A stretch of 64,000 nucleotides of DNA from Lytechinus variegatus (lineage: Eukaryota > Echinodermata > Echinoidea > Temnopleuroida > Toxopneustidae). The notes under the pieces were generated by a model, which saw nothing but the letters and a program-made list of their open reading frames with translations, did no database searches and had not been told where the DNA came from. Both the position numbers and the translations under genes were made by a program. The stretch lies in NCBI RefSeq assembly GCF_018143015.1, contig NC_054747.1, forward strand, positions 34,918,733-34,982,732, written 5' to 3'. This document shows, piece after piece, positions 43,614 through 56,800 of this stretch (position 1 is the first letter of the stretch; every line of letters starts with the position of its first letter).

Positions 43614-46600
43614 CTAGAAAAAGAAGAAAAGGAATAAAAGATGAGTCAAAATCCTAAAACAACCATTCCAATTATTTATTCTGCAAACCAATTACAATCT
43701 ATTCCAATTTCTTGCCGAGCATCTGTGTAAGTCAATGTTAAATATACAATTTTATAAATGCCCTATATAGTTAATGACTGAAAATATTTTTTCATAGACG
43801 CATGAATGAAGTGGAAGCGCCTTGGTGTGGTGGTTCTGACTCTCGCCTTGTAATCAGAGGGTCCTGAGTTTGAATCCCACAATGGCCTAGCGCCCTTTGG
43901 CAAAGCATCAATCCACACTTTGCCACTCTCACTCAGGTGCTAACTGGGTACCGGTAGGAAACAACCGTCACTGTGGTTGGTTTAGCAAGACAGCATCTAA
44001 CAGGCTGCGAAAGAAGCTACAAATCTAGTGACCAAGTACTAAAACAGTTGTAGATTGATAAAGCTCTAAATAAAAGCCAATTATTATTATTATTAATGAA
44101 GTACTGAGTCTAATGCTATTTTGAATGCACAAGTAAAAATACATTTCAGTTTTATGACAAAGTGGTTTTGTAGGAAATTAATATCACATGGCATATGAGA
44201 GAGATGCTCTTATGTGATATCACGAAGGGAAACTATCAAAATACAACAGTCGTCCTCTGATAAATTTTTAAGAAGCCTCAAATAATATATTTCTCTCGCT
44301 TTTCTACACATTTATTGAAACAAAGTTGACATCAAGGTGAAGTGTCCCTAACAAAATATGGTAAAGAGAAGTCTTCTTACCATCTAATCCTTCTCTACTG
44401 CCTCCAGTCCTATTAGGCCGATCGTGCACCGTTATGCTGGCACTCCCGACGCCATTCTCCTCCCTCTGTAACCGAGGGTTGACCCGTATGTGGCACACCG
44501 GCCGTGGTGGCGGGGGCGCCCCCACAGGAGGGGCGTGGCCTAACTCGTGATTGGACGTCGCATGATGGCCCTTGATGCTGCCATTGGTTAGGCTATTATA
44601 ACTATGATGGTTGTTGGTTGGGATGGTGGTGTACATTTGGTGGTCTTCGTAAGGTACCGTGGATGTCTCCGGTGCCGAGTCGTGGTGCGGGCCGCTGGTA
44701 CCACAGGGAATGTAAGGGGGACCTCCCAACGTGTCCTGATGAAACAGACAATAAGAACATGCACCAATTAATTGAGATTACTGGTAAAATCACCTGAAAT
44801 TCAGAAGGGTAAAAGGTTATGACAAGTATTAAAACATATAGAAATGCCTATAATTATAAATCAGACTATTTCAATTTTGCCACCTTGTATTCTACATTCC
44901 TGTGAGAAGGCAAAATAATAGGACTTTCATGATTACACAAATGTCCTCAATACTTCTATCGTATTTACTGTTACAATAACACTGGAATTTTGATCATCAA
45001 AATCAAGTAATGAATATAAGAGGTCTCAAGATGTATACCTGTGGAAAACCATATTATCAACTAATAAACATTAGTAGTCCTAGGATGTATACCTATGGAG
45101 AGCATACAATCAAGTAAACAAAAGAGGTCCTAGAATGTATACCTGTGGGAGTGCATAGAGAGGCCTGGGTTTGGATCCACCATTGGTTTCACTGTAGGGA
45201 TTGTGTCTGCCAGCTACTCCATTTGGACCACTGTGATTGCTGTTCGGCTTGCCGTTCATGTAGGGGTACTTGGCACCATCTAGGTAGGCAAAGTTACCAT
45301 CGTACATCGGCTGGTTGTTCCAGTGAACAGGGCCATCTGCAATGACACACACACAAGAAAAATTGTTACTCTATAAACCGATTGACGATGGTGTCTGGGA
45401 TATTTGTACTGTAATTAAGAGCATTTATACCTGATAACACAATGCTGCAAAATAAAACAAATGAAATAAATTCTCAATGATTGAATTATTAACTAAAAAC
45501 AATTATTATCTAGTACTTCTTTTGACGTCTAATGATAATATGAAATGTGTTATTTCATTATTTTGACCTTTTAAAATAATCCTCTGTAAATCCCTGTTCA
45601 AAGAACAATATTTCTTTTAGAACAACTATTTCTTTATGGATCAAATGAAAAAAATGAAACTTGCGGTCTTAATCGACAGGTCTCTGTGTAATTAAAGAAA
45701 TATCTGAATAATCGGTGATGGAATGATGATGCCAATATACTTACTGGAGTCTCTGTTGACTTGCTTAGCTCTCCATACACACATGACAGCAAACATGATC
45801 AGAACGAGTAACATCGCCCCCAGCACCACCCCGAGGGTGATATAGAGAATGTCTTCACTCTGTCCCCTAGGGGGGTGGGGAGGGGCCAGGGTGGGGTCAT
45901 CATCGATGAAGGGTATGTGAGGACTGAGGTCTATCGGGTGGCCAGGTATGGAGGGACGGATGATGATCGGTGGGGGCTCGGTTTCACGGGCTGTAAAAAA
46001 AAGGTAATTAAAATAATTCATTTAGACTTTGAACAATTCAAACATATATATATATCCCTACACAAAAAAGCAAGGCTTACTCAAAATGAAGGTATTGGCA
46101 ATGCCAGTTTGGTAGATGGGCATGCTGCTATATAAGAGTTCCCTTTTAAAAGTATTTGGTGTCTTTTATTCATGATATTAAATGAGATTGCCGGTTCTTG
46201 GATGACAAAATCAAAAACTTATAAAAAAAAAATGTCCATATGAGATTGAAAATAAGCCTCATGTAAAAAAAAAATATGTAACTCCACTTTTTTCTATACA
46301 TCCTAAAGACGGCTTTTGTGCGTTTGTGAACAGCTTCACCAGATTTCATTCCACTCTTATCTCTCATGTGTACGTAATTTCATCTTGAATTTCGCATTTT
46401 TCTTCATTACATTTTGTAGAATGTCTTAATAATTTTGAATTGAGCACAAAAATGAACTGGATATATTCCTATTGGCTAAGATAAAAAGCATAACCTACCA
46501 AGAGTACTTCTTATAATGACATTGCTGCCTTTGCTTTCTCCTGCACTGTTGAAACTCTCAACCTTGATGTCATAACTTTCCTCAGGTTCCAATTTCTCGA

Positions 46601-49600
46601 TAAGATAGCTCCTGACATGTGCACCAATGATGGGCGTCCGGACGTAGTCGCGGTCATCGTCGCTGTCAAAGTTACGGATGTAGACGTAGAAGCCTTCGAT
46701 GTCCTCGTTGGTAGTAACAGGAGCAGAAGAGGGGTACTGATTGGAGATGAAATGGCATAAAGAATGATCAGTTACAGTTTACTATTTTTCTTTAATGTTC
46801 ATTGTTATAATAATACACAATATATTCAGCTGCGCTTGTTCAGAGCTCTTTTTACGTAATTCTATGTGTACAGTACACAGCAATTTTCTTAATTAAAAAA
46901 TATGTTTTCTATTTTGATTTGAGGATTTGAAGCCAAGATAAGCTTATTTAAAAACACTGATAACACAAAGTTAGAAAACATTACAAATATAAATGGTTGT
47001 ACAAGTAAACTTGCACAACTCAACTTAAAGTATATTTGCCAAAATCACAGCAAATTTTTAGACAGGATTGTGTAAAATATGTGTTTTATACCTCTTTTGA
47101 GTCAAATTTGTTCTTAAGTAAAACAGATCTGAGGTACCAAAAGATTTGACTTAGGCAAAAGTTTCCGAAATATCAACACTAACAAAAGTCATAAACATGA
47201 TTAGAAACAAGATTAAAATATATGCAAGTGTCGTAACAAGCAGTAAGAGTAATGAATATCATGGAGTTGAGGATTCCAACACAATTATTCATAGAAGCCT
47301 GAAATATCTACTGGAACTTGAAATTTCCTTGTTACTCCCTGTTTCCAGTTCCTTTCATGAGGTAAAGAAAACTGTTTGGCTGCATTTGTCCATATGGCTT
47401 TAGGACTATATAACTTGACATGAGACTTGAACTACTAACCTCCCACACCACTCTGATCGTGGTGGAAGACTCCGGTACGCATTCCATGATCCGTGGTGAG
47501 ATTGTTGGCGCCCTCTTTGGGGCGACCACCGGGACAGAGCTTTCGAGAAGTTTCCGGTTGGATAAATCACTGTGTGGACTCTCACCATAACGATTTGACG
47601 CAATTACCCTAAACCTACAGAGACAAGTTGAGAGAGGAATATTGTGTAATTGCATTTTTTTATCAAGTTGCCAGATTTCTTTACATATTGTATGAATCAA
47701 AATATTTTGGCATAAAATAATCAAATTCTTGTCTTTATCGCACAGCAATATACATTTCTTTTTCTTAACATCTAAATAGGAGAAAACTATATCTACATAT
47801 TACAAGCAAAATCATGGAATGCTTCAAGAAGATCATTTCTGTGCCAAATGGCTTGACTGAAAATGAGGTCTAACTCCATTAAAAACATAAGACAAGCTAA
47901 AATTCAAACATAACTTTAAGCCCATCAGAAGAACATTTGGAACTTGTGTATGATTTTTCTCAGTTGTATTTAAACACAATTTGATGCAATTATTCCCACA
48001 AGAGATACAGAATGGCAGACAGAATAAGGGCGAAAAAAAACTGTAAGAAAGGGAAAAGCAATGAAAATTGGGAATATTCATGTACCTATAGATCTTGCTT
48101 GGTTCTAGATTGGTGACTTGGTAGGATCTTTGCTGAGGGCCGATAGTATTGGAGGCTGTCCTCCATCCTTCTACACCCCTAACGTCAATATACTGGACTG
48201 TAAAACCTGTGATCGGAGCACTGTTACCAGCATTGTTGTACGTCCAGCTTACCTCTACCGATGTCTTGGCGATCTTGACGACTTGAGGTTTGCTTGGCTG
48301 CTCAAGAGCTACAAGAATCAGGAAAAGAAAGGTCAAAATTACACTGTATTCTCTCTGATGTTATCGCCAATTATGATGGATAACGATAATTGTACATTTA
48401 TATTGCGCAATTCCTATATGTATATACCCAACTAAGCATCACAATGATATCATTCTAATAATCCTGAGTTAAGCCATGCGGCCTACAGGTACTCAAGCTT
48501 TCTTCCAACCCAGTGCCCATTCACCTCCCCTGGGTTGAGTGCAGCACAATGTGGGTAAATACATGTATGTTGGTGAAGGAAAACACGCCATGGCGGGGAA
48601 TCAAACCCCTGTCCTTTGGATTGAAAGATGAGATTCATAACCACTAGACCACGACCGTGGTCTGTAGTAATGTAATTAATAATCAGTGGTCATAAATGAC
48701 ATATCTCCCAATTGTTATCAATGACAATTTCAGTGCCTAGATTTTGCCTAGAAAGAGTGATTTATTTCAGGAATTTGGAGACTAGCTTTCCAGATAATAC
48801 AAGGTTGCCACCACTGCCACCTTTCTAACACACAACTCTTTCTGAGCTGCACTCAAAACTGATAAATTTTAAGATACAAGGCTCTAACACCCCAGCAACA
48901 ATGAAAACAAACAAAACTGAAATGAGTTGTAATGGATGAAACTTACGTGGTCCTGGTTTTATGCTGGCCTCTCCGTTGGTATCCACGATGGTTGTGATAC
49001 CAGAATCGCTGATGGCGCCAGAGAAAGGGGGTCCAATCACACCCTGGGTAGGTGTCGTGGAGGTGGTTGGAACTTTCTCTGTTAACAAAAATTAAAGATA
49101 CAAAAGATTAAGTCAAACAAGTCATTTTGATTTTTATCTCTTGACATGCTTGGTGAATTGCAGCTCTACGGGATTGTATTATAATTTGGTGCTGATTGGC
49201 GACTGAGGTGTGATAAGAGTTAATTAACATGTTGGTGATTCCAAAAGCCAATCAAGTAATGAGAAAATTAAAAAAATAAAGTATTCAATAGAATAGTATC
49301 CTGTGATTGCCCTTGATAAGTATCTTTGGCATTTGGCAATTCCTCCATATTCACCTTTACATATGATTCATTTGTTTCATTTTTGTTATGTGTATTTTTG
49401 TCGTGATTTTAGATTGTTCATTGGGACAATATTTGCATTAGCTTTGACACTTAAACGATTTGAGTGTGAAACAATCATGTCACTATCTGGAGGCTTTTTC
49501 ATAAATGATTTTCAAGGTATTTTCATAGGTTGCAAAAATATTTGGGACAGATTTTCCATTCAGATTCTTGATAACAATACAAACTTTCAATCTACAAAAT

Positions 49601-52600
49601 CTCTGAAATAGCAAATTCTTCATTCCAACTCACCTAATACAGAAAGGTATGCTGATGATTTGACAACACCATGTCTATTAGTAACAGTACAGGTATACCA
49701 GCCGACATCAGTCAGATCCACCTTGAATACAGTGAGTCCTCCTAGTGGGTACAAGAGGACAAAACAAAATGACGTTGACTTAGGATTTAAATTATATTAT
49801 GAGGTTTGGGTTAATATCTTTTTTCATTACATACCAAAATGTGTGCCCTGCATGACATATTACGAGCAGCCTTACAGCAGTACTGAATAGCCTAGGTAAG
49901 AAAAATATCTCTCAGAAATGTTTTGTCATATGGTAATAGAATTGATCACATATTTTTTTTTCATAACAATAATATATGTATCTCAACATCTGCTGTCCCC
50001 CCAAACAAAACAACAACAAAAAAACAATGATCATTAGCTGTACTAAACAAATGTTTTTTTTAGGAATTTACAGAATTTACAGAATTCTATGGGCTATATG
50101 CATTTTTAACAAGAATATCTCATTTTTGTATAAAATGACATGAACCATATTAACAACACCCAACAAGATTTTAATGCTATTTACACAAACAAACTAGATT
50201 AACAAGGTACATTTCCATCCTTGTCGAATCTTGGCTCAAAATGGCACTGTTCAAAAGTGTGACTGTGCCATCCGATTGTTCAAATTTCTTTTATTGATGA
50301 ACTATATTTCAAAACCAAAACAGAAGTTTTAATGCTTGTGTGCTTACCTGAATCTTCAGAAATAAAGGTTTTATCGGTGTTAAATACATAGTTACGCCTA
50401 GGATCCTCCCAAGTTACAAGGGGTAATGGTTCACCCCTCGTCCGGCAGGACAGGTACACCCTCTCACCCTCGATGGCTGTGGTGTTGATGGGGGGTTCTA
50501 TAACTGATGGAAATCCAGCTGAAAATAAAAGATGAAAAAAATTATGACATCATTAATGGCACCAACGTCCACCATCTTCTTCATATTAAATATTCTACAA
50601 GACTACCAATACCATAACAATCATCATCATCATTACTACTGTCCCCATCCCGATAATATATTCATCATCACAATCACGATCATCATTACCGTCATTACCA
50701 TAATCATTACCATCGTCATCATCATCAGCAGCAGCATAATTACCATCTCCAACACTAACACCATCATCATTATCACCACCACCATCATCATCGTAACTCA
50801 TCATCATCACCATTATCATCACCATCAGCAGCAGCAGCAGCATTGGCATTTTTACCATCACCAGCACCACCATCATTATCACCATCACCACCACCACCAT
50901 CAACATCATCATCATAATCATCATCATCACCTTCATCAATGTCAGTTTGCTAACTAAGAAGTATTACGTCTTATTTACCTGAGACTCTGAGTTGAGCAGC
51001 AGCTTGTGTGCTACCTTCCTCTGTGTTCACTAGACACTGGTACATACCAAGATCTTCCAGACCAACATCATTAACAGTCAGTGTACGACCTGTCCAAAGA
51101 CAAATCAATTATTTCCAAAATGTTTCAGCATATAAGCTAAAAAATGTTCAATGAAAGTTTCCTCTCTCTAAAAAAGCACTTGTTTAAATAATTAGTAAAT
51201 GGACATCAAAAAGTAACAAAGATGATTTCATGACATTTACAGCTCATTTCATGTATGGGCTTGGTTTTATTCAAGCAAGACAAAAATCTATAGAAATTTT
51301 AATTTGATCAGGTACCATTAAGAATTAATTGGTTATAAAATCTATAAATTTATCCAATGAAACACATTTTTGTTATATACCATTCACATCAAAACTGTTT
51401 ATGGAACACATATATAACCTTGTCAAGAACTAGAATAGTGACGTGCAATTCTTGGGGATATACCAAAACTTTAAGAATCAAAATCTACACCGTTTGAGAA
51501 ACACCACACGACAAAAAATCTTAAGAATGAATCTTAATTACCATTTAATGAGTATTTATGACCATCCACCCTGATGTCTTTTGCATTATGTAACCACTGG
51601 ATGTCATCTGGTGAAGCTCGACTGATAGAACAGCTGAATCGAGATGGATCCCCAATGCTTGCTACAGCATCGGCTGGGCCAGTGCGGATAGAAGGCGCTT
51701 CTGAAATAATATTAGAAATGAAGGACTCATGTACACATGTAAGCATTATCCACGATCAAATGAAAGAAAAAGGCTACTTTGCATGATAAATAGGAATGTA
51801 AACTTATTTGTGACAGCTTAAATGACCAAATGTAAAATTGGAACACAAATTTGTGATCGATTTTCGTATATTTCCTTACGGCCATTCCGTCCTGAAAAAG
51901 TGTCACAGCAATCATGAAAGATTGCAATGCTACAGGCTGAAAGATGGTTAGGACAATAAAATGTAATGTTTTTTTAATGAATGTGGCTTAGAATGACTGT
52001 GGTTGCAAGTCAGTACCTTATGGTTTGATTAACTTTGATAATTCACCTTTCCAAGGAGAGTAGGAGAGAATAGTTTGATGAAATGAACAAAGATCTTCCT
52101 ACTCACTTGTGACTCTGAGAGAAACTTCTTGGCGATCCACCTCAACAGCGTTATACTCCGCGATGCAGACGTATGCACCACCGTCTTCAACTGAAGCAGA
52201 AGGAATGACCAAGCTACCGTCCCGCTCAGTGACGTCCAACGAGAGATCACCGGTCAATTTCTCCCATCGGACCCTACTGGACGTTGGATGACCACCAGTG
52301 ACCACACACTCCAAGATAGCTGGGTCGCCACGGGACACGACAGCACCGCTTGAGTATGCTATCCTTGGAGCATCTTCTGGTTCTATGATGGGTGAAAAAA
52401 AGGATGTTTTTCAGGCAAATGTCAATGCATTTGATTCATCTGTGCAGCTCCAAGCCAATATTAACATTAATTTTAAACATTTCATTCAATTTTTCCCTCG
52501 CGATCTTTGGTACTGCATTGTGACCTTTATTTATCATCATTACCAAAAGCTTGGAATTAGAATGATGACCTATAGCACACTGAAGAGAATCAAAGAAGAC

Positions 52601-53771
52601 AAATTGATTTTCTTAATGTTTCTTATATGATCTATGGATTGAGATGATGATGATGGTAATGGTTATGTTGATGATGATGGGGATGATGAAAATGATGATA
52701 TTGGTGATGATGGTGATGACGATGATGCAGGTGATGTTGACGATGACAATGATGATGACGACATTGTTCATACCTCCTTGTCTAACTTCTAATAACGTTC
52801 CATTCCTGGGTGATAATCGTTTATTGGTCGTTGGGTTGACTGCTGAACAGGTGTAGAAACCGGCATCACTAGATGATACATTGAGTATGTGAAGATTACC
52901 AGAAGGCATTATCCTGTAATGATCTGTAAATCATAGAAAAAATGGTACGTAGAATAAAAATAATTGTTGTAGACATATAATGTATATTCCTACCACTCTG
53001 AAATGAGTAATTACAAAATATTCATAATGAAATTAAGTGGTTGTTGTAAGTTAGAAGAGTCCATTTTGACAAATTTTGAATGTTTATCATGTCTACAAAC
53101 CGATCAGATGGATATTTTCAGTTACCATCTTGATACAGTATATGTAGATTCTCAGAGGGAACTATCCTGCATATCTTATAATAACAGAAATGGTGTAATC
53201 CGCAATACTACATGTATAATAAATGGAAACTATTCACAATGAAAATAACTTTTTACTTTTACAGGAAAGCAAAAAAAGATTTGCCAAAGCAATCCTCAAG
53301 TGACCACCAGCACTGGTGACCACATACTATAAACATGAGTGATCTGTGACAGCATAAAGGCCTATGTTACTTTATATTACAAATCATTCCAATACTACAT
53401 TAATTTCTAATTGAATAGCAGACAAATGCCTACCTGTACTTTCTGTTATCCATCTATTCTTGAAACTATATTCCATTCTAGCAGGTGGTTTGCTTTCGGG
53501 TAATGTACAAGGAATAACACCAACTTCGCCATGCCATGAGAATACTTCAGGGGGCGGTTTCTCTGTAAATTTCTTTATATCTGTAAAAATGTTACACCAA
53601 CTTATGCATTAGTTCAAAAGATCTAAACACACTCATTGAAGGATTTACAATAGGTTTTGTTCTTGTATTTATGAACATAATCATCCCTCCAAACATCAAG
53701 TCAATCATTATTGCCATTTAATCATCATCATCATCATCACCAGCACTATCATCATCATCATCATCATCACC

Positions 53772-53803
<32 letters not shown>

Positions 53804-56800
53804 CATCATCATCACCACCATCATTATCATCATCACCACCATCATCATCATTATCATCATCATCACCATCATCATCATTATCATCATCATCACCATCACC
53901 ACCATCATTATCATCATCATCATCATCATCACCACCATCATCATCATTATCATCATCATCACCATCATCACCATCATCATCACCATCATCATCATCATCT
54001 CCACAACCAATAACACGATCATCATCTCCATAATAATAATAATATAGGATTTGTATTGCACACATATCCACCTTGTTAGGTGAATAAGGCTCTCCTACAT
54101 TACCCCGGCTAAGTAAGTCTTATCATATTACCATCATATTATCAAAGATACTGCACAGTGCAATGCACTTTTACAAAAGATAGTACATAGTGAAATATAC
54201 TTTCATTTGAAACATATCCCCAGTTGTGACAATCATGACTGTACAGGTATATATCAAAGCTGTTTTCCCCGAGAGATGTGCTAATAGTAGAACACCAATG
54301 TGTGTTCAATGGGCATACAATTACTGCATTGGTAACTTTTTACTAATCAGAGTTATTGGACAGCAAAGTTTGGAACTTTCTAAGTATGTGGAGAATAATT
54401 TTTCAAATCACATTGCAGGATAATTGATGAAACAATAGATACTCACAAGCTGCTTCTAATCTTGCTATTCTGCTGACGACACTCCCAACTCCCGTCGTCG
54501 CGACACACTGGTAATTCCCAACATGAGATAAATTCCCTTCGTCGCTTTCAAAGTTTCTAATTAATAATGTGCCACCATTTGTAGCAATGTTTGGAAAGTC
54601 AGTAATATCAACACCGTTTAATCTCCATGTGATAATGGCTTCCTTGGGGTGTGCGCTGCATCGTAATTTGACGCGGCTGAAAGGGCGGACGGGTTTTGAG
54701 GTAGGCTCCCTCCTCAGTTGCGGAGGAACATCTGAAAAATATAAAAAGAGGAAAAATATGAAAAGAAGAGAAAAAAAATTGAATATTTGATGGTAAACCA
54801 AACACATAACATGTAATAATGCTTGAGTTGTTGAGAAATGCCTTCAGAAAGAATAGAGGAAAATCAAGTCATTCAATAAAAGTCAAACATGAAATAATTA
54901 CATAATAATCAGATAAAACATATATTCAATATGTGCATTAACATCATAATCTTATTTTTCATTTCTTAGTTTTTTTTAAGTAAATGAGGTATGTCAAACA
55001 TAGGCTTTGCTTTATTTCAACAATGGCCCATAAACCAATAACATTCTCTTCTGCAAGTAATTAATACCAAATGCAAATTGTACTTTTTTTCTAAGATCGT
55101 AAAACACAAGTTGCACCAGATAAGACTATACCAAAATACAAACACACGATGCAAAGGCTAACACTCAATCCCCCCATCATCATCACTACTTTAAAAGTAC
55201 ATCATTTGTGTGTTCTATTATTTACATTTCTTCATATTTCTACCCTGCATGACACCAACAGTCAAAACCTTGCAGAAATTCTTCTCCCTTTCATCTTGCC
55301 TTCTCTTCCGACACTGTTGGTTTTACCATTGATTAAATCAAATCGACGCTCCATAATGGAGGATCGAGCAACACGGCTGGCGCTGCCGAGTGGCCGGGCC
55401 TGCCGGGAGGCCGCAAAGTCGACTTGCGGGGTCGTTCCGTGCCCCAATGAAGCTTTAATAGACATCCAGCTGAGAGGGTCTTTAACACTAAGCACGGAAT
55501 CGTGACAGGATGCGCTTAGGTTTACCATCATATCCACTGCTCTACATTTACCATACATGCTCATTTATAATAAACATGTTCCGCAGGCTTTATATTCATT
55601 CAAAACACACGTTCCACAAATATCAATACAAATTGTAACACACACATTTGAACACACATTAAGCACACACATTTCAATGCATATTCCAATACAATTCATT
55701 TTCAAACGACACATTTCAAGAAAAATTCTGATTGATCAATCCACACACTTCCAATACATTCTGTATTTAATACACACATTTTATTACAATTTGTGATCAA
55801 TTTCAAGGCATATTGCTCTATATCACAAATGCTATCAATCACAAAATATCCCTCTTTACACCAAGATTTGTTAGCTTTGTCAGTGCCTCTCCTCTTGTCT
55901 TTAAAATTTGCATCTTTTTTAAAAATATGGCTCTATCATGAAGTATGTTCATTATTTCATTTCCATATCTCACCCGAGTATTATCATTCACATCATCATT
56001 ATTACAGTATCTGTATAATTTGTTGGTAAGAATATGCCACATAACATAATTTACAAAATGCAATACAAACAAAAATCAAAGTTAATTGGGCAAAACAACC
56101 TGAAACAACCCTACAAACTATACAATATAATCTTGCCTTAATATCATGAGAATTACTAGGGGTGTGAAGTCACCCAATTTACCAGAGAGTTCGCACCATA
56201 CGTGCTTCACTGTCAGAGTCACGGTCGTGGATACTGTTGCAAATTTGGCCCACTCTCTCTCCCTCTCTCCCCTCGCCCAGTAATGAGATACCGGTAGCAG
56301 GGGGTCGCCAACCGCACCCCCTGCTCCTCTGCAATGGCTCTTATAGCTTTCACTTGCTCTTGCTGCAGTTTGAGTGTTTGATACTACTAGTGTTTGAGTA
56401 TAATGATAGATGCATGGGGCCATGCATGCAGTGTTAGATTTACTTTGTTCAGGTTCAATGAGGCCTTTTCTCAGAATAGAAACATGATTTGGGTATAAAA
56501 ATGTTCTAAATTTTCAAGAGATTTTTAAAGATTCTGTAATGTGACATCTCCAGAGTCTATGAGAAGGATGATTATGCGTCCATTTGGAAATTAAAACCTT
56601 CAGGAATTACATATGGGTGTGATATTATATTTTGCTTTAATTCAGTAAATGCTCATATCCGGGGGGTGGTCCACTTACATTGACAAGTGGATACCATGCG
56701 CGACCAAAAACACGTAAAAAGGATGTCTTTTTCAAGATAGGGCACGTTACGTACGTAATGTGAAAAGGGTGTCAAAAACACTAAAATAATGAAAAAAAGG

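Noticed and set aside
50532-50957. 141-codon plus-strand frame rich in His, Ile and Thr
   Set aside because: Antisense to the co-receptor and made of microsatellite DNA.
53711-54071. Poly-His, poly-Asp and poly-Met frames of about 100-117 codons
   Set aside because: Pure consequence of the CAT/GAT microsatellite read in different frames; it lies in an intron of the co-receptor.
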